From: Rhodobacterales bacterium 32-67-9
GTDB lineage: Bacteria; Pseudomonadota; Alphaproteobacteria; Rhodobacterales; Rhodobacteraceae
Length of the DNA stretch: 44,376 nt
NCBI GenBank assembly: GCA_002280515.1
Contig: NCEA01000044.1
Location: 1-44,376, forward strand
Reading direction: 5' to 3'
Part shown: positions 25,346 through 34,760 of the stretch, piece after piece
How the letters are laid out: every line of letters begins with the position of its first letter
How positions within the stretch are numbered: position 1 is the first letter of the stretch
Program-made: the position numbers and the translations under genes
Notes under the pieces: generated by a model
What the model was told of the DNA's origin: nothing
Databases searched by the model: none
Seen by the model: the letters and a program-made list of their open reading frames with translations, nothing else

Positions 25346-26971
25346 TCAGTTCGCCTGACGACGCAGGAAGGCGGGAATTTCGATCCGTTCCTGGTCCGGG
25401 TCGATCTCCGGTTCGTCGTCATAGGCGGCCGAGGCCTGCGGCTGCTGGCGCATCGGCGGGGCGGTGCGCTCGACCCGCTCTGTCGTCTCGGCGGGATGGC
25501 CGGCCATGCGGTTCAGGAGCGTATTGATCCCGAAACGCGGCTTGTCGGCCATGCGCGACTGCGGCTGCGCAGCCGTGGCCTGTGTCCGGGTCGCCGGCTG
25601 GGCGGCGCGCTGCTGCATGCCGGGCGCGCGGTTGACCGCGGCCTGGAGCCGGGCCATCGCCTCGGGCGTCGGGGTGCCGGGCGCGCGCGGACGCGGGGCG
25701 ACGAAGGCCTGGGCCTCGTCCTCGACATGGACCGCAGCGGGCTGCGGTGCGGGGGCCGGGCGATAGGCCGGCGGCGGCAGGTCGTCGCCGGCGCTCTGCG
25801 CGTCGAACAGCGACCGTTCGTCCTCGCGCTCGGCCCGGGCCGGTTGGCGGGCCTCCTCGCGCGCGGCTGTGGCGGCCGAAGCGGCGGCCTGAACCGGGGC
25901 CGGCTCGGGCGCCCGTTCGTCGGCGCGCTGGTCGAGCACCATCGCCGGCTGTTGCAGCGGTTCGGACAGCCGGCGGCGCGGCGTCGGGATCTCGGCGTGC
26001 GACAACGTGGCGTCGATGCCGGTCGCAACGACGGAGACACGCATCATGCCTTCCATCGCGTCGTCAAGCGTCGAACCGACGATGATGTTGGCGTCGGGGT
26101 CGACCTCTTCGCGGATCCGGTTCGCGGCCTCGTCGAGTTCGAAGAGCGTGAGGTCGGAGCCGCCGGTGATGTTGATCAGGACACCCTTCGCGCCCTTGAG
26201 GCTGATCTCGTCGAGCAGCGGATTGGCGATGGCCTTCTCAGCCGCCTGCACTGCGCGATCCTCGCCGGTGGCCTCGCCGGTGCCCATCATCGCCTTGCCC
26301 ATCTCGTCCATCACTGCGCGGACGTCGGCGAAGTCGAGGTTGATGAGGCCCGGACGCACCATGAGGTCGGTGACCCCCTTGACGCCTTGATAAAGCACGT
26401 CGTCGGCAAGGGCGAACGCCTCGGTGAAGGTGGTCTTTTCGTTGGCGAGGCGGAAGAGGTTCTGGTTCGGGATGATGATCAGTGTGTCGACGACCTTCTG
26501 CAGGGCCTCGATACCGTCATCGGCCTGGCGCATCCGCTTGGCGCCCTCGAACTGGAACGGCTTGGTGACGACGCCAACGGTCAGCACGCCAAGTTCGCGC
26601 GCCGCCTGGGCGATGATCGGCGCCGCGCCGGTTCCGGTGCCGCCCCCCATGCCGGCGGTGATGAAGCACATGTGGGCGCCGGCGAGGTGATCGACGATCT
26701 CCTCGATCGTCTCCTCGGCGGCGGCGGCGCCAACCGAGGGGCGCGCACCGGCGCCGAGCCCTTCGGTGACCCGGACACCCATCTGGATGCGGGCCGTCGA
26801 ATGGCTTTGCTGCAGCGCCTGGGCATCGGTGTTCGCCACAACGAATTCGACGCCTTCGAGCCGCTTTTCAATCATATTGTTCACGGCGTTTCCGCCGGCA
26901 CCGCCTACCCCGAACACCGTGATCCGCGGCTTCAGGTCCTCCTGCTCGTTCAACGTCAAATTCAATGCCAT
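25346..26971 (-). CDS. ftsZ: Cell division protein FtsZ
   Basis: The tubulin-like GTPase that forms the Z ring. The 541-residue protein has the GTPase domain at residues about 15-325 with tubulin signature GMGGGTGTG at 107-115, the N-terminal [10 protein letters not shown] and the synergy loop [12 protein letters not shown] long disordered linker of about 200 residues rich in Ala, Pro, Gln and Arg follows, as in other Rhodobacteraceae. The conserved C-terminal peptide [12 protein letters not shown] is the docking site for FtsA and others. AGGCGG precedes the ATG. A GANTC (CcrM-type) site lies at 27041-27045 in the 170-bp ftsA-ftsZ gap. A terminator follows the gene. Confidence 0.97.
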   Translation of the reverse strand: MALNLTLNEQEDLKPRITVFGVGGAGGNAVNNMIEKRLEGVEFVVANTDAQALQQSHSTARIQMGVRVTEGLGAGARPSVGAAAAEETIEEIVDHLAGAHMCFITAGMGGGTGTGAAPIIAQAARELGVLTVGVVTKPFQFEGAKRMRQADDGIEALQKVVDTLIIIPNQNLFRLANEKTTFTEAFALADDVLYQGVKGVTDLMVRPGLINLDFADVRAVMDEMGKAMMGTGEATGEDRAVQAAEKAIANPLLDEISLKGAKGVLINITGGSDLTLFELDEAANRIREEVDPDANIIVGSTLDDAMEGMMRVSVVATGIDATLSHAEIPTPRRRLSEPLQQPAMVLDQRADERAPEPAPVQAAASAATAAREEARQPARAEREDERSLFDAQSAGDDLPPPAYRPAPAPQPAAVHVEDEAQAFVAPRPRAPGTPTPEAMARLQAAVNRAPGMQQRAAQPATRTQATAAQPQSRMADKPRFGINTLLNRMAGHPAETTERVERTAPPMRQQPQASAAYDDEPEIDPDQERIEIPAFLRRQAN

Positions 26972-27141
26972 TTTATCCGCCTGTCATGTCCCCGGCCTGA
27001 CTTGGGCCGCCTTTTCCGCATTAGCGCGATTTTAGTGAGAGATTCCCGTCAGGTCACGCAAAAAACACCCCTGCACCACAAAATCTGGGGTCTTCGCCAT
27101 TTGGTTAAGCGGCATTTCGCCTACCTCTCAAGATCGTGCGG

Positions 27142-28473
27142 TTACCAGTTGTCTTTAAACCATTTAACGGCCCTGCGCAGCGAGCGGGCCGGGTAGCGTT
27201 CGGCCGGAATCTCGAAATCCCACCACTCGTCCTGCGGGTTCGCCGCAAAGAGACACATGCCTACGGTTGAGGAAAACGCGGCACCCGTCGCCGCCTGCGG
27301 CAATCCCTGGACGCGAAGCGGCCGGCCGAGTCGCACGTTCTGGCCGAGGATTCGCGCGGCCAGCATGTCGAGGCCGGGGATCTGGCTCGCCCCGCCGGTC
27401 AGCACGATCTGCTGCGACGGCAACTGGTCGAAGCCGGCGGCGTCAAGGATCGTGCGGACCTCTTCGAGGATCTCCTCGACCCGCGGCCGCATGATACCGA
27501 TCAGCTCGGTCCGGCTGACCTTGCGGCGATCCTTCTCCCAGTCGCCGCAATCGGCGCCGATCTCGATCATCTCGCGGTCGTCCATCCCGGTCGCCTGCAC
27601 CCCGCCGTGGATCGTCTTGATCCGCTCGGCAGTGGAAAGCGGCACCTGAAGGCCCTTGGAAATGTCAGAGGTGACGTGATCGCCGCCCATCCGCACGCTT
27701 TCGGCAAAGATCATGTGCTTCTTGATGAAGATCGACAGGCCCGTGGCGCCGCCGCCCATGTCGATACAGGCGGCCCCCAGTTCCTGCTCGTCCTCGACGA
27801 GGCTGGCAAGGCCCGAGACATAGGACGAAGAGGCGAGCCCCGCGATCTCCAGATCGCAGCGGCGGATGCAGTAAAGCAGGTTCTGCACCGCGCCGGTGTC
27901 GATCGTCAGCAGGTGCATGTCGGCCGCAAGCCGGTTGCCGACATGGCCGCGCGGATCGCCGAAGCCCGACCGGTGGTCGATGGCGAAGTTGACCGGATGG
28001 GCATGCAGCACGTCGCGCCCCTGCCCGAAATCGGGAACGTCACAGGCGGCCAGCACCCGGGCCACGTCCTGCTCGCTCACCTGCCCGTCGTGCAGCTCGA
28101 TCTCTCCGGCCAGGCCATAGCTCCTCGGATGGGCGCCGGCGAAGCAGGCGATGACATGATCGACCCGCGTCTGCGCCATCTTCTGAGCCGCCTGCACGGC
28201 GGTGCGGATCGCGCGCTCGGTCTCCTGCATCGCGTCGACCTCGCCGAAGCGGACCCCGCGCGACCGCGTCGTCGCTGCCCCGATCACCCGGAACTGCGAC
28301 TGCCCGGAGAGTGGGCCAAGCCCGTCCTCGCGCGCCTCGTCGGCGTTGTCGAACCTGAGGACGAGACAGGCGATCTTCGATGTGCCCACATCGAGCACCG
28401 CCACCACACCGCGCTGCAAAGCTGCGCGCCGCATGTTCCGCATCGCCCGTTGCGCCTGATAGAGATCGGTCAT
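27142..28473 (-). CDS. ftsA: Cell division protein FtsA
   Basis: An actin-like ATPase that anchors FtsZ to the membrane. The 443-residue protein has phosphate loop 1 in VAVLDVGTSKIACLV (residues about 24-38), phosphate loop 2 in AACIDMGGGATGLSIF and the adenosine motif in IVLTGGASQIPGLDMLA. The C-terminus RSLRRAVKWFKDNW is the amphipathic membrane-targeting helix. The ATG overlaps the ftsQ stop (ATGA at 28470-28473). A poorly conserved N-terminal extension of about 20 basic residues (QRAMRNMRRAALQRG) precedes the fold, as in related species. Confidence 0.96.
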   Translation of the reverse strand: MTDLYQAQRAMRNMRRAALQRGVVAVLDVGTSKIACLVLRFDNADEAREDGLGPLSGQSQFRVIGAATTRSRGVRFGEVDAMQETERAIRTAVQAAQKMAQTRVDHVIACFAGAHPRSYGLAGEIELHDGQVSEQDVARVLAACDVPDFGQGRDVLHAHPVNFAIDHRSGFGDPRGHVGNRLAADMHLLTIDTGAVQNLLYCIRRCDLEIAGLASSSYVSGLASLVEDEQELGAACIDMGGGATGLSIFIKKHMIFAESVRMGGDHVTSDISKGLQVPLSTAERIKTIHGGVQATGMDDREMIEIGADCGDWEKDRRKVSRTELIGIMRPRVEEILEEVRTILDAAGFDQLPSQQIVLTGGASQIPGLDMLAARILGQNVRLGRPLRVQGLPQAATGAAFSSTVGMCLFAANPQDEWWDFEIPAERYPARSLRRAVKWFKDNW

Positions 28474-29357
28474 TGCCCTGCCACCTTGGTTTCAAGTTCA
28501 TCTAGACCGCCCGGAGCCGCGAGGCGGATCGTCGGTCGGTTGGTATTGCGCATGTCAACGTCGGTGATGGCGCGCCCCAACATGTCTTCGGCCTGATCGA
28601 GCGCGATCACCCGCCGCACCGCCTCCACCGGCCCCGTCTCGGGCAGGAGGATGCGCTGGTCACGGTCGAGGATGATGTCCCAGCGCCGCTCGCCGACGCG
28701 GACAAGGCCGCGGATGCGGGCGTGGATCGGGCGCGCGGCATCGAGGATCTCCTGCGCCTCGGCCACGCGGGCATCCGCACCCTCGCCGGCGATGACCGGC
28801 AGGTCGGGCCGCGCGGTCCGGTCGAGCAGCGTCGCCACCCGGCGCCCTGTCGCATCGAGCATCTCGAGCCCCGTCCCGGTGCGCCAGAGAACCGCCGGCT
28901 GGCGTTCGGTCACCGTTACCTGAAGGATGCCGCCCTTGCGGATATACAGGTCCGCCGAGGCCACCGCGTCGATCTGCGCGATCGTCGCGCGCAGGGCAGC
29001 AAGGTCGAGCCGGAAGGACGAGGCGGGAAGAGTCACCGGCAGCATCGATCGGATCGCGTTCGCGACCGGCTCCGACGCGCCGTCGATCGCCATCAGGCTG
29101 ACCCGGAATTCCGGCCGGTTCTCGACACTTTCCCTCAGATCGGCGAGCATCGTCTGCAACGCCCCGCGCCGGTCGGCGTCGGCAAGATAGCCGACGACGG
29201 TCGCGACGATCAGGAAGGACGGCAGGCCGACCCGCACCACCTTGCGGAACGCCGGCGTCAGCCAGAGCCGTTCCACCCGGTAGGAAAGGCGCGACGGCGC
29301 CGGATCGCGGCGCGGCGGTTCGGCATGGCGGCGTTCGGGTCCTCTCAGCGGTTGCAT
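28470..29357 (-). CDS. ftsQ: Cell division protein FtsQ
   Basis: A bitopic divisome protein, 295 residues. The N-terminal cytoplasmic tail is basic, rich in Arg and Pro, and one transmembrane helix lies at about 49-65 ([17 protein letters not shown]). A periplasmic POTRA domain follows ([24 protein letters not shown], residues about 90-160), then the FtsQ domain with [15 protein letters not shown]. The ATG at 29357 lies 13 nt inside the ddl reading frame, so translation would normally be coupled to ddl. The stop overlaps the ftsA start. Confidence 0.93.
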   Translation of the reverse strand: MQPLRGPERRHAEPPRRDPAPSRLSYRVERLWLTPAFRKVVRVGLPSFLIVATVVGYLADADRRGALQTMLADLRESVENRPEFRVSLMAIDGASEPVANAIRSMLPVTLPASSFRLDLAALRATIAQIDAVASADLYIRKGGILQVTVTERQPAVLWRTGTGLEMLDATGRRVATLLDRTARPDLPVIAGEGADARVAEAQEILDAARPIHARIRGLVRVGERRWDIILDRDQRILLPETGPVEAVRRVIALDQAEDMLGRAITDVDMRNTNRPTIRLAAPGGLDELETKVAGQ

Positions 29358-30126
29358 GAGGCATCCTCCACGATCCAGGCGCAGAGATCGGCAAAGCTCA
29401 TCCCCTCGGCCGCCGCCTGTTCGGGGCTGAGCGATGTCGGCGTCATCCCCGGCTGGGTATTGGTCTCGAGAATGAAAAGGCCGGCGAGGCCGCGCGCCTC
29501 GTCCCAGCGGAAATCGCTGCGGCTGAGCCCGCGACAGCCAAGCGCCCGGTGCGCGCGCAGGGCGTAATCGCGGCAGGCCTCTGAAATCTCTTGCGGCAGG
29601 TCGGCCGGGCAGACATGCGACGACCCGCCGGGCGCGTATTTGGCATGGTAGTCGTACCACCCCGCCGTCACGATCTCGGTCACGCAGGTCGCGCGGTCGC
29701 CGAGGACAGAACAGGTCAGTTCGCGCCCCGGCACATAGGCCTCGACCATCGCGATGTCCGGCATCTCGGCACCGAGATGGGGCGGTGAATTGGCGTCCCG
29801 GTCGACGATATAGACCCCGACCGAGGAGCCTTCGGCATTCGGCTTCACGACGTAAGGCGGCGCCATCACGTGGCGGGCCATGACCTCGACCTTCGGGGCG
29901 AGAAGGCTCTCGACCACTGGCAGCCCGGCGGCGCGGAAGATGTCCTTGGCGCGGGTCTTGTCCATCGCCAGCGCCGAGCGGCATCGAGCTCGACCACCTG
30001 ATATCCCGCCTCCCGCAGGGCGTTGACGCACTCGCGTCCGCTTGACAGAGACACCTCCCGCTCTGCGGAAGGGCCGCCCATCAGTACCGCCACCTTGGGG
30101 GCTGTCCTGCTCGACCTGCCCGCCAA
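29345..30126 (-). pseudogene. ddl: D-alanine--D-alanine ligase, interrupted by an internal deletion and frameshift
   Basis: Normally makes the D-Ala-D-Ala dipeptide of peptidoglycan. It starts at TTG 30126 behind GAGG; the first 50 codons ([20 protein letters not shown] to VVELDA) are normal. Near 29977-29984 the sequence jumps to [21 protein letters not shown] in a different frame. The family has about 48 residues between these points, including the catalytic/ATP-site block NALHGRWGEDGCVQG, so about 142 nt are missing and the frame is lost. The remainder ([33 protein letters not shown], to the stop) is intact. Flanked by murB and ftsQ as usual. See the proS entry for a second case. Confidence 0.9.
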
Positions 30127-30139
30127 CTATGCCTCGTCC

Positions 30140-30157
30140 CGGTCCTTTTGCGGACCG
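30140..30157. repeat. Hairpin between murB and ddl
   Basis: CGGTCC-ttttgc-GGACCG, followed on the plus strand by CTGTTTTT. The T-run would make it a terminator only for antisense (plus-strand) transcription; on the minus strand it lies between the murB stop and the ddl TTG start and may slow or separate their translation. Confidence 0.4.
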
Positions 30158-30172
30158 CTGTTTTTCACGTTT

Positions 30173-31111
30173 CTACGCGTCTGCCTCGGGCGTCTTTTCG
30201 CCCACGCGCATGATTTCCCACTCTAGCGTCAAACCGCTGATTTGGAAAACCCTTTTTCTGACATCCTCGCCCAAACCTTCCAGATCGGCGGCGGTGGCGG
30301 TACCGGTGTTGATCAGGAAATTCGGATGCTTCTCGCTCATCTGCGCGCCGCCCCGCCGCGCGCCCCTGAGACCGGCGGCATCGATCAGCGACCAGGCCTT
30401 GAGATCGTGGACATCGTCCGCCCGTCCGGTCGAGGAAAATCCCGCAGGATTGCGGAAGGTGGACCCCGCCGAACGGTCCTTCACCGGCTGCGTCGCGTCG
30501 CGTTTGGCGATCTGCTCGGCCATCCTGGCCTCCAGCGCCGTGGGGTCGCCCTTGGGCCCCTCGAACACCGCCTCGACGATCACCGCGCCCTCGGGCAGCG
30601 CCGAGGAGCGGTAGCCAAAGCCCATCCCGGCAGCGCCGATGGTCCGGAGCGTGCCGTCCCGCATAACGACCGTTGCCTGAACCAGATGATCGGCCGTGTA
30701 GCTGCCATAGCAGCCCGCGTTCATCCGGACAGCACCGCCGATGGCGCCGGGAATGGTGCGCAGGAAAGTGAGGTCCACCCCCGCCTCTGCCGCCTTCCGC
30801 GCCACATGCGCGTCAAGCGCCGCCGCCCCCGCAGTCACCCGGGTGCCCGCGACCGAGATCCCGTTGAACCCGCGCCCGAGCCGGATCACCACGCCCCGTA
30901 TGCCGCCGTCCCGCACGATGAGGTTGGAGCCGACGCCCATCGGAAAGACCGGCACATCACCGGGCAGCGCCGCAAGGAAGGCCGCGAGGTCATCGGCATC
31001 GGACGGCTGGAACAGCACCTCCGCCGGCCCGCCGACACGCAGCCAGGTCAGATCGGCGAGCGGCCGGTTCGGGGTCAGCGTGCCCCGGACGGAAGGAAGC
31101 GTCAGCGTCAT
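30173..31111 (-). CDS. murB: UDP-N-acetylenolpyruvoylglucosamine reductase
   Basis: An FAD enzyme that completes UDP-MurNAc in the cytoplasm. The 312-residue protein has FAD-binding segments [34 protein letters not shown] and [22 protein letters not shown]. The catalytic serine is in [14 protein letters not shown], and the proton-transfer Arg is in FGYRSSAL. The ending EVR-K-RVF-x-x-SG-x-x-LE-EI-x-x-VG is typical of type II MurB. No strong ribosome site precedes the ATG. The gene ends 47 nt before ddl with a hairpin between. Confidence 0.95.
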   Translation of the reverse strand: MTLTLPSVRGTLTPNRPLADLTWLRVGGPAEVLFQPSDADDLAAFLAALPGDVPVFPMGVGSNLIVRDGGIRGVVIRLGRGFNGISVAGTRVTAGAAALDAHVARKAAEAGVDLTFLRTIPGAIGGAVRMNAGCYGSYTADHLVQATVVMRDGTLRTIGAAGMGFGYRSSALPEGAVIVEAVFEGPKGDPTALEARMAEQIAKRDATQPVKDRSAGSTFRNPAGFSSTGRADDVHDLKAWSLIDAAGLRGARRGGAQMSEKHPNFLINTGTATAADLEGLGEDVRKRVFQISGLTLEWEIMRVGEKTPEADA

Positions 31112-31285
31112 GACCCGAGGAGTTAGAGCGCCGGCAAGGAAGCCGCAAGCCCCGGGGTCGGCCGGGTGCCATCAGCCTGACGCAAAAGTATCGCGAAAAG
31201 ACACCCTCCCGGGCACAAAACCGCCCGCGGACCGCCCGATTTTGGCGCGAGCATCATCCCAGGGCACACTATTGGGAGAATGGTG

Positions 31286-31468
31286 ATGAGAGTTGTCCAA
31301 CACACACCGCACCCGCCGGCAGGCATCCGGTCCTATACCCCCCCGTCCCACGTCATCGCGGAACGGGCACGACGCCTCGCGCTCGCGCAGGACGCGGAAC
31401 TGGATACCGTCGACCTCGCGAAAGACCCGGGCCTGATCTACCGGCTCTACGCGATCCTCTACGGCTGA
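31286..31468 (+). CDS. Small hypothetical protein (60 residues)
   Basis: A plus-strand ORF inside the minus-strand dcw cluster, starting MRVVQHTPHPPAGIRSYTPP and ending LIYRLYAILYG. ATG 31286 is preferred to 31280 because GGGAGA then lies about 8 nt upstream. The C-terminal half (HVIAERARRLALAQDAE) is predicted helical; there is no signal or membrane segment. A GGGCGC/GCGCCC stem lies about 15 nt past the stop. No family is recognised; it may be a real small gene or a chance frame. Confidence 0.4.
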   Translation: MRVVQHTPHPPAGIRSYTPPSHVIAERARRLALAQDAELDTVDLAKDPGLIYRLYAILYG

Positions 31469-31644
31469 GACGGCGGACAGGGCGCGTTCGCCGGGCGCCC
31501 AAGTGCGGCGCCCTGAGCCGGTCTTTTGCAAGGGTTAGTGCGGGCCGGACAGCACCGGAACTCCGGGCGGGATGGTCACTCGCCGGCTCTGGCACAATAC
31601 GGACATTGCAAAAGCGCGCGCCCTGAGGCGGTTGGTCATTGCCC

Positions 31645-31893
31645 TCAGCGCGCCGCTTTCCGCCGCAGCCAGCGCCAGAGGTAGATCAGCGGCCAGCGCA
31701 GGATCGAGGCTCCGGCGGCGAGCACGATGAGGCCGATCCAGGGGCCGTTCTCGTAGGTCACCCAGCCGAGGATCGGGATGCCGGCGGCGATGAGGAGGTA
31801 GGCCGCGCGCCAGTGGTGGTCGCGCGACGGCAGCATCGCCGTGGCGGTCGCGATGATTGCCCAGAGGCAGGCAAGGATGATCGAGAGGTTCAT
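31645..31893 (-). CDS. DUF2484 family small membrane protein, copy 2
   Basis: An 82-residue protein with three hydrophobic segments (MNLSIILACLWAIIATATAM; AAYLLIAAGIPILGWVTY; WIGLIVLAAGASILRW) and a basic tail WLRRKAAR. The LPSRDHHWRAAYLLI and YENGPWIGL stretches are characteristic of DUF2484, a Rhodobacterales family normally located between murC and murB. Its ATG overlaps the stop of the first DUF2484 gene (ATGA). Function unknown; its constant place in the dcw cluster suggests a role in envelope growth, which is inference. Confidence 0.85.
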   Translation of the reverse strand: MNLSIILACLWAIIATATAMLPSRDHHWRAAYLLIAAGIPILGWVTYENGPWIGLIVLAAGASILRWPLIYLWRWLRRKAAR

Positions 31894-32156
31894 TCGCCAC
31901 CCTCACTATCGTTCCGCCCAGCCTTTCCAATCGCCTTTTTCACCAGATACCGCAAGGGGTTGCGGAACATCGACACGAACCCGGCGAAGGCGGCGAGGCC
32001 GATCCAGACGTTGGTTTCGACCGCCAGCCAGACGATCAGCACCGGCGCGGCGATCAGGAGGGCGAGGCCGGGCACGAACTGGCGCCGCATCGGCAGGAAG
32101 GCGATGATCGTCGCCGCCAGCACCCAGAGGCAGGCGAGGACGATCGGCAGCGTCAT
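31890..32156 (-). CDS. DUF2484 family small membrane protein, copy 1
   Basis: An 88-residue paralogue of its neighbour, starting MTLPIVLACLWVLAATIIAFLP, with a second helix FVPGLALLIAAPVLIVWLAV and a third VWIGLAAFAGFVSMFRNPL, then a charged tail ending KAGRNDSEGGE. It overlaps both the APC permease stop (32153-32156) and the next DUF2484 start (31890-31893) by ATGA, so the three genes form a tightly coupled block. Both copies keep the segment ACLW near residue 10. Confidence 0.85.
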   Translation of the reverse strand: MTLPIVLACLWVLAATIIAFLPMRRQFVPGLALLIAAPVLIVWLAVETNVWIGLAAFAGFVSMFRNPLRYLVKKAIGKAGRNDSEGGE

Positions 32157-33346
32157 CCGAGCCGCCCCCAGATCGCCGCCGCGAAGGCAAGAATGCACCC
32201 TGCCATGCCAAGCCAGGGCACAACCGGCGCCACGGTAAAGGGCGCCTCCGACCGTTTGCGCTTGGCCCCGATGAGCGCCGCGTTGACGATGGTGAAGACG
32301 ATGAGAAGCGCCAGCGTGGTGACTTCGGCCAGCACCGCCACCGGCAGCGCCAGCGCCGCGACGATCACCGCCACCCCGACGAAGAGCGTGGCCCTGACCG
32401 GGGTGCCGAAGGTCGGATGCGCGCGGCGGAAGGTCATCAGCGCCGGCGACCACTTGCCAAGGCCGAAGAGGACGCGCGCGGCCATGACGATCTGCGCGAG
32501 AATGCCGTTCAGCGCCGCCGCGACGGCGATGGCGGCGAGGAAGGAGGCGCTGGTGCCGGTCCCGGCCTCCCACACCAGGGCGAGCGGCCGCTCGGAGGCG
32601 CCGAGCACATCCTGCGGCACCGCACGGACGGCAGCGAGCGAGACCAGCGCGTAAAGCGTCGCAGTGATCGCCAGCGACCAGAGGATCGCGCGCGGCAGGT
32701 TGCGTTCCGGCGCGTGTGCCTCCTCGGCCATGTTGACGAGGTCGTCGAAGCCGATGAAGGCGAAGAAGGCGAAGGTTGTCGCCCCGGCGATGCCGGCCCA
32801 GTCCGGCGACGGCAGAGGCAGGTGCCAGTCGGCCACCGGCTCGGCACTGAAGCCGGCGCCGATGACGAGGAGGAGGCCCGCGACCTCGATCGCGGTCAGC
32901 ACGGCGGCGAAGGTCAGGCTTTCGAGGACGCCGATGATGGCAATGCCGGTCAGGGCCAGCCCGAGCCCGATCACCGCCCAGTCGAACGGCACCGGCACGA
33001 TTGCCGTGAGGTAGCCGACCCCGCCGCGCAGCACGGCGGCGGCCGCGACGGTGCCGGCAAGGACGTTGATCGCGCCCACCAGCATGGCGAGCCCGTGCCG
33101 GTTCAGCCCGACCTCGACATAGGAGCTGTCACCGGCGGCTTCGGGAATCCGCGAGGCAAGCTCGGAGAAGGAGAGCGCCGAGGGCACCGCGACGAGCCCG
33201 GCGAGAAGGAAGGCCAGGGGCGCCCAGAGGCCGGCGGCCCCGGCGGCGGCGCCGGTCAGGACGTAGATCCCCGCCCCTACCATCACGCCCACGCCGTAGG
33301 CAATGAGGAGCCCGAGCCCGAGGCGGCGTTTCAGCGCCCCGGCCAC
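32153..33346 (-). CDS. APC-superfamily amino acid permease
   Basis: A 397-residue inner-membrane transporter with about 12 hydrophobic segments. The first one, GLLIAYGVGVMVGAGIYVLTG, holds the GxGIY substrate motif of the amino acid-polyamine-cation superfamily. The segment TFAFFAFIGFDDLVNMAEEAHAPERNLPRAI is the conserved FxGFD...E...P-RN-PRAI region of the cationic or neutral amino acid permeases. The start is GTG at 33346, 4 nt after the murC stop, so it is translated from the murC message. An amino acid permease here is unusual. The substrate is unknown; supply or recycling of a wall amino acid is a guess. Confidence 0.88.
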   Translation of the reverse strand: MAGALKRRLGLGLLIAYGVGVMVGAGIYVLTGAAAGAAGLWAPLAFLLAGLVAVPSALSFSELASRIPEAAGDSSYVEVGLNRHGLAMLVGAINVLAGTVAAAAVLRGGVGYLTAIVPVPFDWAVIGLGLALTGIAIIGVLESLTFAAVLTAIEVAGLLLVIGAGFSAEPVADWHLPLPSPDWAGIAGATTFAFFAFIGFDDLVNMAEEAHAPERNLPRAILWSLAITATLYALVSLAAVRAVPQDVLGASERPLALVWEAGTGTSASFLAAIAVAAALNGILAQIVMAARVLFGLGKWSPALMTFRRAHPTFGTPVRATLFVGVAVIVAALALPVAVLAEVTTLALLIVFTIVNAALIGAKRKRSEAPFTVAPVVPWLGMAGCILAFAAAIWGRLG

Positions 33347-33350
33347 CGGA

Positions 33351-34757
33351 TCAGCCTTTCAGGCGTTGCGGCAGGGCGTTGGCCCAGGCCGAAATCGTGC
33401 CGGCGCCGAGGCAGACGACCATGTCGCCGGGCCGCGCCTGTTCGCGCACCAGCCGCACCAGATCGTCCTCGTCGAGGATCGCTCGGGCGTGGCGGTGGCC
33501 GTGGGCGACAAGGCCTGCGACCAGATCGTCGCGGCTGGCGCCTTCGATCGGGTCCTCGCCGGCCGCGTAGACCTCGGCGATGGCGACGACATCCGCCTCG
33601 TTGAAGCAGGTGCAGAAGTCTTCGAAGAGGCTCGACAGCCGGGTGTAGCGGTGCGGCTGGTGGACCGCGATCACGCGGCCCTTCGTCGCTTGCCGCGCCG
33701 CCTTCAGAACCGCCGCGATCTCGACCGGGTGGTGGCCGTAATCGTCGATGACCGTGACCCCGCCCAGCACCTCGCCGACCTTGGTGAAGCGCCGGTTGAC
33801 GCCGCCGAAATTGGCCAGCGCCTCGCGGATTTCATCCTTCTTCATGCCGAGGTGGCGCGCGACCGCAACGGCGGCGAGCGCGTTCGACACGTTGTGGTCG
33901 CCCGGCATCGGCAGGGTGCAGCCCTCGATCACCATCCCCTCGCCCTCGCCCTGAAGAGCGATGTCGAAATGCGCCACGCCGGCCTCGTAGCTCAGGTTCA
34001 TCGCGCGCACGTCGGCCTGGGTGTTGAAGCCGAAGGTGATGATCCGCCGGTCGGTGACGCGGCCGACAAGGGTCTGGACCTCGGGATGGTCGGTGCAGCA
34101 GACGGCGACCCCATAGAACGGGATGTTCGACACGAAGTCATAAAACCCCTGCCGGAGCGCATCGAAAGAGCCCCAGTGCTCCATATGCTCGGGGTCGATG
34201 TTGGTGACGATGGCGATGGTGGCGGGAAGGCGGTTGAAGCTGCCATCGGACTCATCCGCCTCGACCACCATCCATTCGCCGGCCCCGGCCCGCGCGTTGG
34301 AGCCGTAGGCGTGGATGATGCCGCCGTTGATCACCGTGGGATCGAACCCGCCCTTGTCGAGAAGCGTCGCCACCATCGTCGTCGTCGTGGTCTTGCCATG
34401 CGTGCCGGCCACCGCGACGTTGGAGCGCAGGCGCATCAGTTCGGCCAGCATCTCGGCGCGGCGCACGACGGGAAGGCCGCGCTTGCGGGCCTCTTCCAGT
34501 TCCGGGTTGCCCTTCTTGATCGCCGAGGAGATGACCACCACCGCCGCATCGCCGATATTCCCGGCGCGCTGGCCCTCGAAGAAGGTGGCACCGAGCTTCA
34601 CCAGCCGGTCGGTGATCTTCGACGCCTTGGCGTCCGAGCCCTGCACCCGGTAGCCGAGCGTCATCAGCACTTCGGCAATGCCGGACATGCCGATGCCGCC
34701 GATGCCGACGAAATGGATGGGGCCAAGTTCTCCGGGCAGTTTCGTCGCGGCGTTCAT
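33351..34757 (-). CDS. murC: UDP-N-acetylmuramate--L-alanine ligase
   Basis: Adds L-Ala to UDP-MurNAc using ATP. The 468-residue protein has the N-terminal UDP-binding loop [15 protein letters not shown] (residues about 15-29), the ATP loop [15 protein letters not shown] near 115-129, the Mg-site Glu and His in [11 protein letters not shown] and [10 protein letters not shown], and the C-terminal domain with [10 protein letters not shown], diagnostic of MurC. It lies 3 nt after the murG stop and is intact. Confidence 0.96.
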   Translation of the reverse strand: MNAATKLPGELGPIHFVGIGGIGMSGIAEVLMTLGYRVQGSDAKASKITDRLVKLGATFFEGQRAGNIGDAAVVVISSAIKKGNPELEEARKRGLPVVRRAEMLAELMRLRSNVAVAGTHGKTTTTTMVATLLDKGGFDPTVINGGIIHAYGSNARAGAGEWMVVEADESDGSFNRLPATIAIVTNIDPEHMEHWGSFDALRQGFYDFVSNIPFYGVAVCCTDHPEVQTLVGRVTDRRIITFGFNTQADVRAMNLSYEAGVAHFDIALQGEGEGMVIEGCTLPMPGDHNVSNALAAVAVARHLGMKKDEIREALANFGGVNRRFTKVGEVLGGVTVIDDYGHHPVEIAAVLKAARQATKGRVIAVHQPHRYTRLSSLFEDFCTCFNEADVVAIAEVYAAGEDPIEGASRDDLVAGLVAHGHRHARAILDEDDLVRLVREQARPGDMVVCLGAGTISAWANALPQRLKG

Positions 34758-34760
34758 CGT

